A stretch of 15,463 bases of DNA from assembly GCA_024680445.1 (NCBI GenBank), contig JAILCJ010000140.1:1-15463 (forward strand), written 5' to 3'. This stretch comes from Campylobacter sp. Its GTDB lineage: Bacteria; Campylobacterota; Campylobacteria; Campylobacterales; Campylobacteraceae. Position numbers and translations under genes: made by a program. Of this stretch, positions 1 through 6,629 are shown in pieces; positions within the stretch are counted from its first letter, which is position 1; the number at the start of each line of letters is the position of its first letter. The notes below the pieces were generated by a model that was not told the DNA's origin, searched no databases, and saw only the letters and a list, made by a program, of their open reading frames with translations.

Positions 1-76
1 TCCATTTTTCGCCGTCCGCAAAAACGCCCATTTAGGGCGTTTCTTGCTGTTGACGGCTCATCCCCTAAGTCGGGTC
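1..76 (-). repeat. Trailer cassette copy 1: long hairpin fused to a truncated CRISPR repeat (cut by window edge)
   Basis: Bases 1-76 are identical to 126-201, an offset of 125 bp. The unit holds a long inverted repeat (11-57): GCCGTC (11-16) pairs GACGGC (52-57), GCAA (18-21) pairs TTGC (44-47), and AAACGCCC (22-29) pairs GGGCGTTT (35-42) around a 5-nt loop. It runs directly into the CRISPR repeat core ATCCCCTAAGTCGGGTC at 60-76. The copy starts at the first base of the window, so its true left limit, and whether further copies follow, cannot be seen. Confidence 0.9.
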
Positions 77-91
77 TTTTAAATTTCAAAT
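60..91 (-). repeat. Degenerate CRISPR repeat at the array trailer
   Basis: The core ATCCCCTAAGTCGGGTC (60-76) matches the array repeat exactly, while 77-91 (TTTTAAATTTCAAAT) is only a diverged version of the normal AGTAATTTTCAAAT end. The GTTTCA end, which would make the crRNA tag on the minus strand, is missing and replaced by the hairpin cassette. It looks like a decayed terminal repeat that can no longer give a standard crRNA. Bases 92-125 show no CRISPR-like content. Confidence 0.7.
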
Positions 92-125
92 TTAGCTATT
101 AAATGGATTTAAAGGCAAGTTTTAA

Positions 126-201
126 TCCATTTTTCGCCGTCCGCAAAAACGCCCATTTAGGGCGTTTCTTGCTGTTGACGGCTCATCCCCTAAGTCGGGT
201 C
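126..201 (-). repeat. Trailer cassette copy 2: hairpin fused to the last truncated repeat
   Basis: Exact second copy of 1-76. Here the repeat part continues with the normal end AGTAATTTTCAAAT to 215, so this copy directly caps the array, whereas in copy 1 that end has diverged. Identity of the hairpin together with divergence just past the repeat core suggests a recent duplication or conversion with one boundary inside the repeat. Confidence 0.9.
136..182 (-). terminator. Probable pre-crRNA transcription terminator / structured RNA
   Basis: On the minus strand, the direction of pre-crRNA transcription, AAACGCCC is followed after TAAAT by GGGCGTTTTTG: an 8-bp GC-rich stem with a short T-run, as in an intrinsic terminator. 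An outer stem (GCCGTC 136-141 with GACGGC 177-182, plus GCAA/TTGC) extends it to about 18 bp with small bulges, longer than a plain terminator needs. It sits just beyond the last repeat, the right place to end the array transcript. The same element at 11-57 would be a second, back-up terminator. Confidence 0.6.
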
Positions 202-585
202 AGTAATTTTCAAATTAGAGGCTGCAGCCTCTATGAGTTCCTAAAGAACAAGAAGGTTTCAATCCCCTAAGTCGGGTCAGTAATTTTCAAATCTCAGAGA
301 ACTTTTCTCTGAGGTTACTTATAGAGTTTCAATCCCCTAAGTCGGGTCAGTAATTTTCAAATTTAGGAAAGAGCTCCTAAATGTACTGAGGGATGAGGAA
401 GGGTTTCAATCCCCTAAGTCGGGTCAGTAATTTTCAAATGTATAGCCCAAAAGGCAATAACTGAACTCACTAACTGTTTCAATCCCCTAAGTCGGGTCAG
501 TAATTTTCAAATTATAAATAATACTGAGATTAAAATTAATGTTCTTGAGTTTCAATCCCCTAAGTCGGGTCAGTAATTTTCAAAT
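185..585 (-). CRISPR. Type III CRISPR array: five identical 37-bp repeats, one truncated repeat, five spacers
   Basis: Full repeats, all identical, are at 256-292, 326-362, 403-439, 476-512 and 549-585; a 31-bp truncated one is at 185-215. On the plus strand they begin GTTTCAATCCCC and end AATTTTCAAAT. Spacers are 216-255 (40 nt), 293-325 (33), 363-402 (40), 440-475 (36) and 513-548 (36). Minus-strand transcription is inferred because the repeat then ends in ATTGAAAC, the 8-nt tag typical of type III crRNAs, and because the decayed repeat, normally at the trailer, is at the left. On that reading the newest spacer is 513-548. Spacers of variable 33-40 nt length fit type III. Spacers 216-255, 293-325 and 363-402 contain strong inverted repeats. 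Confidence 0.97.
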
Positions 586-933
586 AGCCTAAACTTCGTT
601 ATTATGCAAAAATTTTGATTTTAAAGAGCTAAAACGAAGTCTGAATTTATGGGAATTTTAAAAAATTCACACAAATTTGGGTAAAAATTTTAGTTTAACA
701 ATGATAAGTCAAAGAGCACGATTTTTGGCGTATAGTTAAAACAAAATTCCAAAAAAGCAAGTCAAATTTGATAGGGATTCTAGCAAAAAATAAGAAAAAT
801 TTGGATAAATTTTGTGTTTTTAAGATGATTTTTTTCCACAAATAGCCCAAAATTTTAAATTTTTTTCAAAGTGGAAAAATTTTGCCTTAATGGCGTTTTG
901 GCTATCATAATGAAAATTTTTAAAGGAGAAAAT
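586..933 (-). promoter_or_regulatory. CRISPR leader and divergent intergenic region (348 bp without a gene)
   Basis: A very AT-rich stretch between the leader-side repeat and the csx2-like start. By the repeat orientation it must hold the leftward pre-crRNA promoter; a candidate minus-strand -10, CATAAT, lies at 601-606, about 15 bp from the first repeat. It should also hold the rightward promoter of the CARF-HEPN gene; a weak candidate is TATCAT (903-908) with TTTGCC (881-886). The ORF that begins at 871 is an upstream extension of that gene without a ribosome binding site. I see no RNA gene here. Confidence 0.6.
593..640. repeat. Inverted repeat in the leader next to the first repeat
   Basis: ACTTCGTT (593-600) is the exact reverse complement of AACGAAGT (633-640), with 32 nt between. 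The arms flank the candidate leftward -10 at 601-606. It could be an operator for a repressor of array transcription or a leader motif used in spacer integration; the sequence does not decide. Confidence 0.55.
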
Positions 934-2139
934 ATGGCAAGGGTTTTGATAAGCTCCATAGGCACAGGCAACAGAGAAAAAGGTTATGCTAAAGCAAATT
1001 ATAATATACAAGGCAAAACCTATGAAAACGAGGAATTTATAGCCAAGGTTTTATGCGCTCATCTAAAAATCGATAGACTTTATCTAGTAGGCACAAGTCA
1101 GTCTATATGGGAGGTGGTTTATAAAAATTTTGGTGGAGATGATGAAAATGAGCTAAAAATATATGAGAGCAAAGAAAATGGCGAGTTGGAAAAATATTTG
1201 CCAAATATCGAGCAAATCATAGATAAAAAGCTTGGCACAAATGGTTCAAAATGCTTTATCATCAAATACGGCGTAAATGATAATGAGTTATGGGAGAATT
1301 TTGATATATTTTTGCAAATCGCCAAGAAATTTTCGCCAGATGATGAAATATATCTAGACATCACGCACTCATTTCGTTCACTTTCGCTTATGAGCTTTGT
1401 GATGAGTGAGTTTATATCAAATTCAAAGGATAAAGAGCTTGATATAAGGGGCGTGTATTATGGTATGTTTGAATATGCAGGGCAAAATAACGACGTCACA
1501 CCGATAATAGATCTGGGCGTGTTTTTTGAACTTTTGAAGTGGTCAAAAGCCATAAAAGAGTTTAAAAAATACGGCAATGCTAGGGAGTTTTTGGAGCTTT
1601 TGGGCGGAGTAGAAGTAGAAACAAATGCCTTTAATAGGTTTAAAAATTTCACACAAGCTTTATCTATGGCAGATATAGTGGCTTTGCAAAACTCGGTCAA
1701 GGGCTTAAAAACACAACTTGCATTTTTTGAAAATAACGAAAATCAAATTTTTAGGCTAATTAGTAAGGATTTAAGAGAATTTACTGAAATTTTTGAGCCA
1801 AAAAGTATAGCTTTGGTGCAGTATAGACTGGCGAAGTGGTATCTAGAATCGCAAAACTATCCTATGGTTTATATGTTGCTTTCAGAGGCTGTGGTGAGTG
1901 CAGTAAAAGAAAAAAATGGGCTAAGTGATAGCGAAGAGGCAAAAGGTATAATACGAGATAATACGAAAAATAATACAGCTTATGAAATATGGAGATATAA
2001 AATAGTGCCTATAAGAAATAATATAGCTCATGTTGTAGAACTCGAAAATAGATCAAAAAATCCAAATCCAGAAAATAGCATAGAAAATTTGCCTAAATAT
2101 ATTAACGAGTTAAAGCCGATTTTTAAGGGTTTGTGTTAG
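934..2139 (+). CDS. csx2: CARF-HEPN CRISPR ancillary ribonuclease, TM1812/Csx2 family
   Basis: 401 aa. The N-terminal half is a CARF domain of the TM1812 (Csx2) type: it opens with MARVLISSIGTG and carries DITHSFRS (D142-H145-R148), a form of the family's D-x-T-H-G-x-R motif. The C-terminal half is helical and ends in a HEPN domain with the RNase motif R361-NNIA-H366 (R-x4-H). Known members bind cyclic oligoadenylate made by Cas10 and then cut RNA without strong sequence choice, giving dormancy or abortive defence. The start at 934 is chosen because AAAGGAGA (922-929) precedes it; an upstream in-frame start at 871 has no such site. It stands alone on the plus strand, diverging from the array leader and converging on the cas operon, so it is controlled separately. 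It appears intact, unlike its relative at 2222-3508. Confidence 0.88.
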   Translation: MARVLISSIGTGNREKGYAKANYNIQGKTYENEEFIAKVLCAHLKIDRLYLVGTSQSIWEVVYKNFGGDDENELKIYESKENGELEKYLPNIEQIIDKKLGTNGSKCFIIKYGVNDNELWENFDIFLQIAKKFSPDDEIYLDITHSFRSLSLMSFVMSEFISNSKDKELDIRGVYYGMFEYAGQNNDVTPIIDLGVFFELLKWSKAIKEFKKYGNAREFLELLGGVEVETNAFNRFKNFTQALSMADIVALQNSVKGLKTQLAFFENNENQIFRLISKDLREFTEIFEPKSIALVQYRLAKWYLESQNYPMVYMLLSEAVVSAVKEKNGLSDSEEAKGIIRDNTKNNTAYEIWRYKIVPIRNNIAHVVELENRSKNPNPENSIENLPKYINELKPIFKGLC

Positions 2140-2176
2140 TCAAATTTGCTAAAACTATAAGTCAATAGTTATAAAA

Positions 2177-2216
2177 TAGCCAAAAGATTTGCTTAGATAG
2201 CAAAATTTTTTGGCTA
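2177..2216. terminator. Bidirectional terminator-like hairpin between convergent cas genes
   Basis: TAGCCAAAA (2177-2185) pairs TTTTGGCTA (2208-2216), with a second stem inside, TTTGCT (2188-2193) with AGCAAA (2199-2204). It lies between the end of the plus-strand csx2-like gene (2139) and the end of the minus-strand operon (2222), so it could stop both transcripts. A smaller inverted repeat, AACTAT/ATAGTT, lies at 2153-2170. GC content is low, so the strength is uncertain. Confidence 0.6.
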
Positions 2217-2221
2217 GATGT

Positions 2222-2860
2222 TTAATCATTTATGCTTGTTAAACGCTCGTATTCTAAGATAAGAGCTGATATAGAGTTTTTGATACTTTGAAAATTTGCC
2301 CCTTTTGAATCTATGTGTGCTAATGTGTTTCGTTTTTCTTTTATTTTTTTGTTTAAATCTGCAAATTCATCTTTGTTTTTAAAGGAATTTTGAATTTTTA
2401 TAAATTCGTTTTGGGTGAGCGGATATGTTTTTTTATCGCTTTGTATGCTTTTTTTCAATCTTTCTTTTTGATCAAAATTAAAATCGCTTGAATCTTTATA
2501 AACTAATTTTAGTTTTTTGTATTCTGAATTTAATAGTTCGATGAAAAAATTGCATATATCGTAGTTATTGTATTTTTCGTTATATGCGAATATATCGTAA
2601 AATTCTTTGTTTATTGATTCAAAACTATCTGCGACATATAAACGCAAACTCTCAAAAATCAAAGCTAAACTTAATAAAATGTAGTTTTTATCAAATAAAA
2701 TTTTAGAGAGTGCGTAATACTGTTCGTGGGGCTTGAATTTGACTATATTTAAAAAACTCTCTATGTTTTTTTTGAGATTAATTGCTTGGTTTTGTATGGA
2801 TTTGTCGTTTATCGTTTCTAGTTGTGTTACGAGATTTGGGGCTGAGTTTTGAAACAAATG
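2222..2860 (-). pseudogene. HEPN half of an interrupted CARF-HEPN ribonuclease
   Basis: An open frame of 211 aa directly after the TAG that ends the CARF half, in the same frame and one codon on (CAT then TTG). It is mostly helical and keeps the HEPN RNase motif R176-NTLA-H181 (R-x4-H), counted from the TTG. It has no ATG, only a TTG at 2857, and no convincing ribosome binding site, so independent translation looks poor. Its opening (NSAPNLVTQL) aligns with the inter-domain helix of the intact relative at 934-2139 (QNSVKGLKTQL). That places the stop inside a conserved segment rather than at a natural gene end. Readings: recent nonsense mutation killing the nuclease, read-through of UAG, or weak coupled restart giving a split enzyme. 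The first is simplest; everything else in the half is intact. Confidence 0.7.
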
Positions 2861-3508
2861 CTAGATATTTAAAGCCATTATATCATCAGAAAAATCTTGC
2901 AAAGCGTCGATGAGGTGCGGATATTTGGTGCTTTTGATATGGTTTGCCACGGTGTAGTTTTTGTTAAAAGCCGTGAGTATAAAGGCGATGTTGGCGAGGT
3001 CGAGGTATTCTTTTAGGTCGATAATCTCGTATTTTTCGTATTTTTTTACTTCTTTAGTGAAAATTATTTTTTCTATCTTATCTGGGTCGGAGAAATTTTG
3101 TATTATCATATCTATGGTCATTAAAATCGGTAAATGGCGAAATCCATGTGATACATCAATGATAATTTTATCGTATTTGCTATCGCTTATAGTTTGATCT
3201 ATTTGTGCGAATATTTGTGTAAAATCGTTTTCATTTTGGATAAAAAATTTTTCTTTAAAAAAACTATCTATGTCTAAATTTGCAAATTTTTTATATTCTT
3301 CTTTGTAAAAATTTAAAATTTTACTATTTTTAATTTTGGCATCTTTTGTATAAAAAGCGATTATATCGCAATCCTTGCCATAAAGCTCTAAAAGCATTGG
3401 TAAGGTATTGGCATAGGCGTAAACTTGCTCATCAAAAAATATATATTGTGCTGGTTTTTCTGGATCGCCACTTGTGCCAAGTATGGTTATAACCGCTTTT
3501 TCTTTCAT
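2861..3508 (-). CDS. csx2: CARF half of an interrupted CARF-HEPN protein (TM1812-like), ends at an in-frame TAG
   Basis: 215 aa CARF domain. It opens with a Rossmann-like strand and loop (VITILGTSG) and carries DVSHGFRHLP (118-127), matching the TM1812-family D-x-T/S-H-G-x-R motif for ligand binding. In a full-length relative a HEPN nuclease would follow; here TAG at 2863-2861 stops the frame and the HEPN half continues in the same frame. It starts at an ATG with AAAGGAC just upstream, 39 bp after the end of the 485-aa RAMP gene, so it is the last gene of the cas operon. If made alone, a CARF-only protein could still bind cyclic oligoadenylate and act as a sponge, a ring nuclease or a dominant-negative partner; that is inference. 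Joined, the two halves would be about 428 residues, close to the 401 of the intact relative. Confidence 0.82.
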   Translation of the reverse strand: MKEKAVITILGTSGDPEKPAQYIFFDEQVYAYANTLPMLLELYGKDCDIIAFYTKDAKIKNSKILNFYKEEYKKFANLDIDSFFKEKFFIQNENDFTQIFAQIDQTISDSKYDKIIIDVSHGFRHLPILMTIDMIIQNFSDPDKIEKIIFTKEVKKYEKYEIIDLKEYLDLANIAFILTAFNKNYTVANHIKSTKYPHLIDALQDFSDDIMALNI

Positions 3509-3547
3509 GTTTTGTCCTTTTGATAAATATTTTTTATTGCAAAGCTT

Positions 3548-5005
3548 CTAGTTCTTTTTTATATTTTCTACGCGGTCTTTGCCTTTTTTATTTTTTGGTT
3601 TATCCCATGCACCTTCTTTTTGTAATTTCTCTTTTAAATATAAAAGAGCTTCTTTTTTATTGCTTTGGAATTCTTCATTAAATATAGCATTGTATAAAAT
3701 TATGGTTTCATCACCGCTATATTTTTTGCTAGCTTTTAATTCAAATAGTTTTGCATCAAGCTCGCTCATGCCCTTGGTTTGCTCTTTAAGTTCGGCTTGT
3801 TTTGCTTTTTGTATGCGAGTTTGTAGTTTTTCATCGCTTGTTAGACTTTTTGGAGTGAGTGGATTAACGCCTTGTAATTTGATATATGGGCGTAAATAAT
3901 CCTTGTCTCTTTTAGCTGTTGCGAAATTTTTAAGCTCCATATATTTTAGATTTTCATCATTTTGCGGCACACTCATGCTAAATAAATTTGCTATTTGTTC
4001 GCTTTCGTGCCATTTTTTTGCTTGTGTGCTAAAAAGCGCGGCATTTAGGGCTGTTTCAAAGTCGCTCATGTATTCTTGTGGCGATTTTTCAAAGCCATTT
4101 AGGGATTTTATTTCTAACTTAATTTTGCCATATCCAAAAGGCTTTGCCATGCCGATAGAGTGAAAGCACTCTGGCGTGTTATGAAAGGTAATAGCCGAAA
4201 ATAAAGCACCAAGCTCGATAGGATTTAGATTGTGAACTGCTATTTTAAAACGAAATTTTGCCCCTGCTTTTAAAGGTATAAGGGTGGTTTTGATATCTTC
4301 GTTATTATTCCCAGTTTGGGATGTTGAAATTTTTTCGTGTACCGGATAGCGTTTGTAGCCTGAAATGGTGGCATCTAAATCATCATAGGTTTTATATTTT
4401 TGAAGTTTTTCATTTTGCTTGATATATATAGGATAATATGAAGCTTTTGGTGATGATAATACTAAGGTGGCTGGTTTATCCTTGCTCGGATTTTGAGTGG
4501 TGCATTTGGCATGAGATATAAACACTCGCCCTTTTAGAGATTTTTCTTTTGAAGTGTAGCCAAAGATAAGAGAGGCTAGGTCTGGCTTGTCTATTTTGCT
4601 TTGTCGGTTTATGAGTGCTTTAATTTGTTTTTCTAAAGCTATCTTCTTATCTTGCGCTTTTTTTTGCCGATTATCCTTGTTTAATGGTTTGTTATTATTT
4701 TCATTTTTTAAATCACGCATAGCATAACGATCGTTATCATAAATTTGCATTTCACCAAAACTCATGATTTCAAGGACATTTCTAAGCATACCTTTTATGC
4801 TAGTAGCTGGGATATAATACTCGCCATTGTAGTTGCAAAATTCGTTGTCTGTGCTATTTTTTATAAAAATAGGGCTATATGTGCTAAGCTCGATTTCTAT
4901 CATGCCACTTTGGGTATCTTGGAGAGGTATATCGTGACTAGCCTCCCAGTTTGGATAATAAATTTTTTGATTTAAGGGAACAAAATTAAATGGAGCTGTT
5001 ATCAT
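3548..5005 (-). CDS. Type III RAMP protein, TIGR03986-like Cas7-family subunit
   Basis: 485 aa. The start (APFNFVPLN) and the layout resemble the TIGR03986 RAMP family, which travels with Csx19 and Csx10 in III-D loci. A Cas7-type segment IPATSIKGMLRN (65-76) and a glycine-rich loop SIGMAKPFGYGKIKLEI (283-299) mark the RAMP fold. A lysine-rich helical insertion (about 100-140) splits the core, and the last 170 residues are helical with a basic tail. It should be one backbone or end subunit of the crRNA effector complex. Its ATG overlaps the csx19 stop (ATGA), preceded by AAAGGA, so the two are translationally coupled. The helical C-terminal region is one candidate place for a missing Cas11-like function; unproven. 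Confidence 0.8.
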   Translation of the reverse strand: MITAPFNFVPLNQKIYYPNWEASHDIPLQDTQSGMIEIELSTYSPIFIKNSTDNEFCNYNGEYYIPATSIKGMLRNVLEIMSFGEMQIYDNDRYAMRDLKNENNNKPLNKDNRQKKAQDKKIALEKQIKALINRQSKIDKPDLASLIFGYTSKEKSLKGRVFISHAKCTTQNPSKDKPATLVLSSPKASYYPIYIKQNEKLQKYKTYDDLDATISGYKRYPVHEKISTSQTGNNNEDIKTTLIPLKAGAKFRFKIAVHNLNPIELGALFSAITFHNTPECFHSIGMAKPFGYGKIKLEIKSLNGFEKSPQEYMSDFETALNAALFSTQAKKWHESEQIANLFSMSVPQNDENLKYMELKNFATAKRDKDYLRPYIKLQGVNPLTPKSLTSDEKLQTRIQKAKQAELKEQTKGMSELDAKLFELKASKKYSGDETIILYNAIFNEEFQSNKKEALLYLKEKLQKEGAWDKPKNKKGKDRVENIKKN

Positions 5006-5391
5006 TTTTTATCCTTTACAAATCCAGCAAATACTACTTTTTGAAGTTTTAAAACCGCCTTATTTTCGCAATACTCATCGTTTTCTTCACGCCAAATTTG
5101 AGCCATTTTTACCTTTTTGCCAAATTTTGTGTGAAAGCTTTTAATATCGCTTTCATCCACTTTATCTAGCTCTGTTTCGCTAATAAGCCAAGCGTCATTT
5201 ACCAGTCTTATTTGTATGCTTTTTTTTGAGCTTGGGTTGAAAAAATGAGCTTCAAAAATAATGCCATCAAAGCTGATTTTATCACCAAAGTCAAAAATCA
5301 AACTTTCATCAAGCTTAGTGCTAAGTGGACTGATATAACCCTCAAAACCATCAAGATTTTTTACATAATCTAAAATTTCATTTTTATTCAT
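5002..5391 (-). CDS. csx19: Csx19-like accessory subunit (TIGR03984-like)
   Basis: 129 aa, no signal peptide or membrane segment. The central stretch (AHFFNPSSKKSIQIRL, then WLISE) and a late WREENDEY segment resemble the small Csx19/TIGR03984 proteins, known only from type III-D loci, where Csx19 is an accessory part of the effector complex. Similarity in the sequence alone is modest; position between the tandem Cas7 and the TIGR03986-type RAMP is strong support. Start and stop overlap both neighbours by four bases (ATGA), which implies coupled translation and a fixed ratio to its partners. Confidence 0.65.
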   Translation of the reverse strand: MNKNEILDYVKNLDGFEGYISPLSTKLDESLIFDFGDKISFDGIIFEAHFFNPSSKKSIQIRLVNDAWLISETELDKVDESDIKSFHTKFGKKVKMAQIWREENDEYCENKAVLKLQKVVFAGFVKDKK

Positions 5392-6629
5392 TTTAATTCC
5401 TCGCCATTTTTATAAACTTTCCCGCTAAAAAAGCCGTGTCCTTTTGTAGTCATTCCACCAAGAGGCAAACGAGACTGTGTGATATCTAAAAGTGTGCTTT
5501 CAAAGGCTTTTTGACTTTTTTCATCTATGTTTTGTTTGAGAAAAATTTCTATACAAAACTCATCTGTTTGCACGACTTTTTCTTGAAAAAGAGCACCTTC
5601 TATCGCTCCGCCTGTAAAGCGATTGATCGCTACATGGTCAAAGACTTTGGTTTTTGTATCATCAAAACTTTTATAGCAATCGCTTATCATGATTTTGCCT
5701 TTTGCACCGCTTATATCCTTGTCTTTTTTGTAGCCAAAGATATCACGCACGGCAGGGTTTTCTTCGCCTACTTTATTATCGCTATTTTGCAAGTTATAAT
5801 AAAATGCACTTCGATGCGAAACGGCGCCTTTTATGCTTGTGGCTGGGATAAGGATATGTTTTTGCGAAAGTTTAGCTTTTTCATAGTCTATAAAACTTTC
5901 AAAAACTGGGGTCGCATCGGCATCACCATCGCCCAAACCGCTACCAAACATAAAAAAGTCATCTGGGCTTAGTTTTAGCTCGTATTTGTCAAAATCGCTT
6001 AAATGATCGCTTTTGATTTCTTTTGTTTCGCCTTTAAATTCAAAATTTAAAGAGCTTGAATACTCTTGTAAATTAAGCTCGGCACTTTTAATGCTTATGA
6101 TTTTAAAAGCCCCAAAACCCTTACTGGCACCACCGCCAAGGCGGAAAACAGGACTTGCTAAGACTTTTAAAATTTCATCAAATTCTGTTTTAAATTCGCT
6201 TGGAATTTCAAGGGCGAATTTAAATCTCGTGCCCTTAAAAAGCACCTCTTCATCAAATTTAGAACCATTTACATTTGCGCCAAATTCGTTTATGGCTGTA
6301 TGTTCTCTAAGTGGGAGAGTATCAAATAATTTTAAGAAATTTGATTTCTGCGTGATTAGCTTTTCATGGACTTTGTTATTTTCATCAAGCAAAAGAGCAT
6401 TTGAGACTATAAGAGCCGAGCCACCCGTATCCATAGAGCCAAAAATCTTATCTGCTTTGCTTTTGTCTATGGCAGCACGCAAAGCACCAGATAAAGAAGT
6501 GCCTAAAATCATAGGCAAACCGTTAAAATCACGCAAAATAGGCGAATCTATAAAAAGGTCGCTGTTGCCACTACCGATTTTTAAAGCACTTGTTGCTTCT
6601 ATTGTGATATGAGTTAAAATTTTATTCAT
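5388..6629 (-). CDS. Tandem Cas7-Cas7 (Csm3-like) fusion RAMP
   Basis: 413 aa made of two RAMP units. Unit one (about 1-190) has IDSPILRDFNGLP (27-39) followed by TSLSGALR, close to the Csm3 pattern D-x-P-x-x-(K/R)-D, so D28 is the likely RNA-cutting aspartate; its glycine loop is LGGGASKGFGAF (164-175). Unit two (about 210-413) has GDGDADATPVFESF (233-246) with D238 as the matching acid, IPATSIKGAVSHR (261-273), an AINRFTGGA segment near 334-342, and the loop LGGMTTKGHGFF (390-401). Fused Cas7 units are a known trait of III-D complexes, where they cut target RNA at 6-nt steps. The ATG lies inside the end of csx10 (8-bp overlap). Keeping both acids suggests both units still cut. Confidence 0.82.
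   Translation of the reverse strand: MNKILTHITIEATSALKIGSGNSDLFIDSPILRDFNGLPMILGTSLSGALRAAIDKSKADKIFGSMDTGGSALIVSNALLLDENNKVHEKLITQKSNFLKLFDTLPLREHTAINEFGANVNGSKFDEEVLFKGTRFKFALEIPSEFKTEFDEILKVLASPVFRLGGGASKGFGAFKIISIKSAELNLQEYSSSLNFEFKGETKEIKSDHLSDFDKYELKLSPDDFFMFGSGLGDGDADATPVFESFIDYEKAKLSQKHILIPATSIKGAVSHRSAFYYNLQNSDNKVGEENPAVRDIFGYKKDKDISGAKGKIMISDCYKSFDDTKTKVFDHVAINRFTGGAIEGALFQEKVVQTDEFCIEIFLKQNIDEKSQKAFESTLLDITQSRLPLGGMTTKGHGFFSGKVYKNGEELK

Noticed and set aside
185..585. Plus-strand transcription of the array
   Set aside because: It would put GTTTCAAT at the repeat start and no type III tag at its end, and would place the degenerate repeat and hairpin at the leader side. The minus-strand reading fits all three points.
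871..933. Longer N-terminus for the csx2-like protein starting at 871
   Set aside because: No ribosome binding site before it, and the extra 21 residues precede the normal CARF start MARVLISSIG; the ATG at 934 has AAAGGAGA upstream.
820..1011. Minus-strand 63-aa ORF in the leader and csx2 start
   Set aside because: Overlaps the csx2-like gene start on the opposite strand; no ribosome site or recognisable domain.
2861..2863. Frameshift as the cause of the split CARF-HEPN gene
   Set aside because: Both halves are in the same frame, separated only by TAG and one codon, so a single base substitution is enough.
5511..5972. Plus-strand ORF of 153 aa, and other plus-strand ORFs across 2961-10595
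   Set aside because: They lie opposite well-supported RAMP, Cas10, Cas6 and CARF genes, with cysteine/phenylalanine-rich composition typical of antisense shadows and no family motifs.
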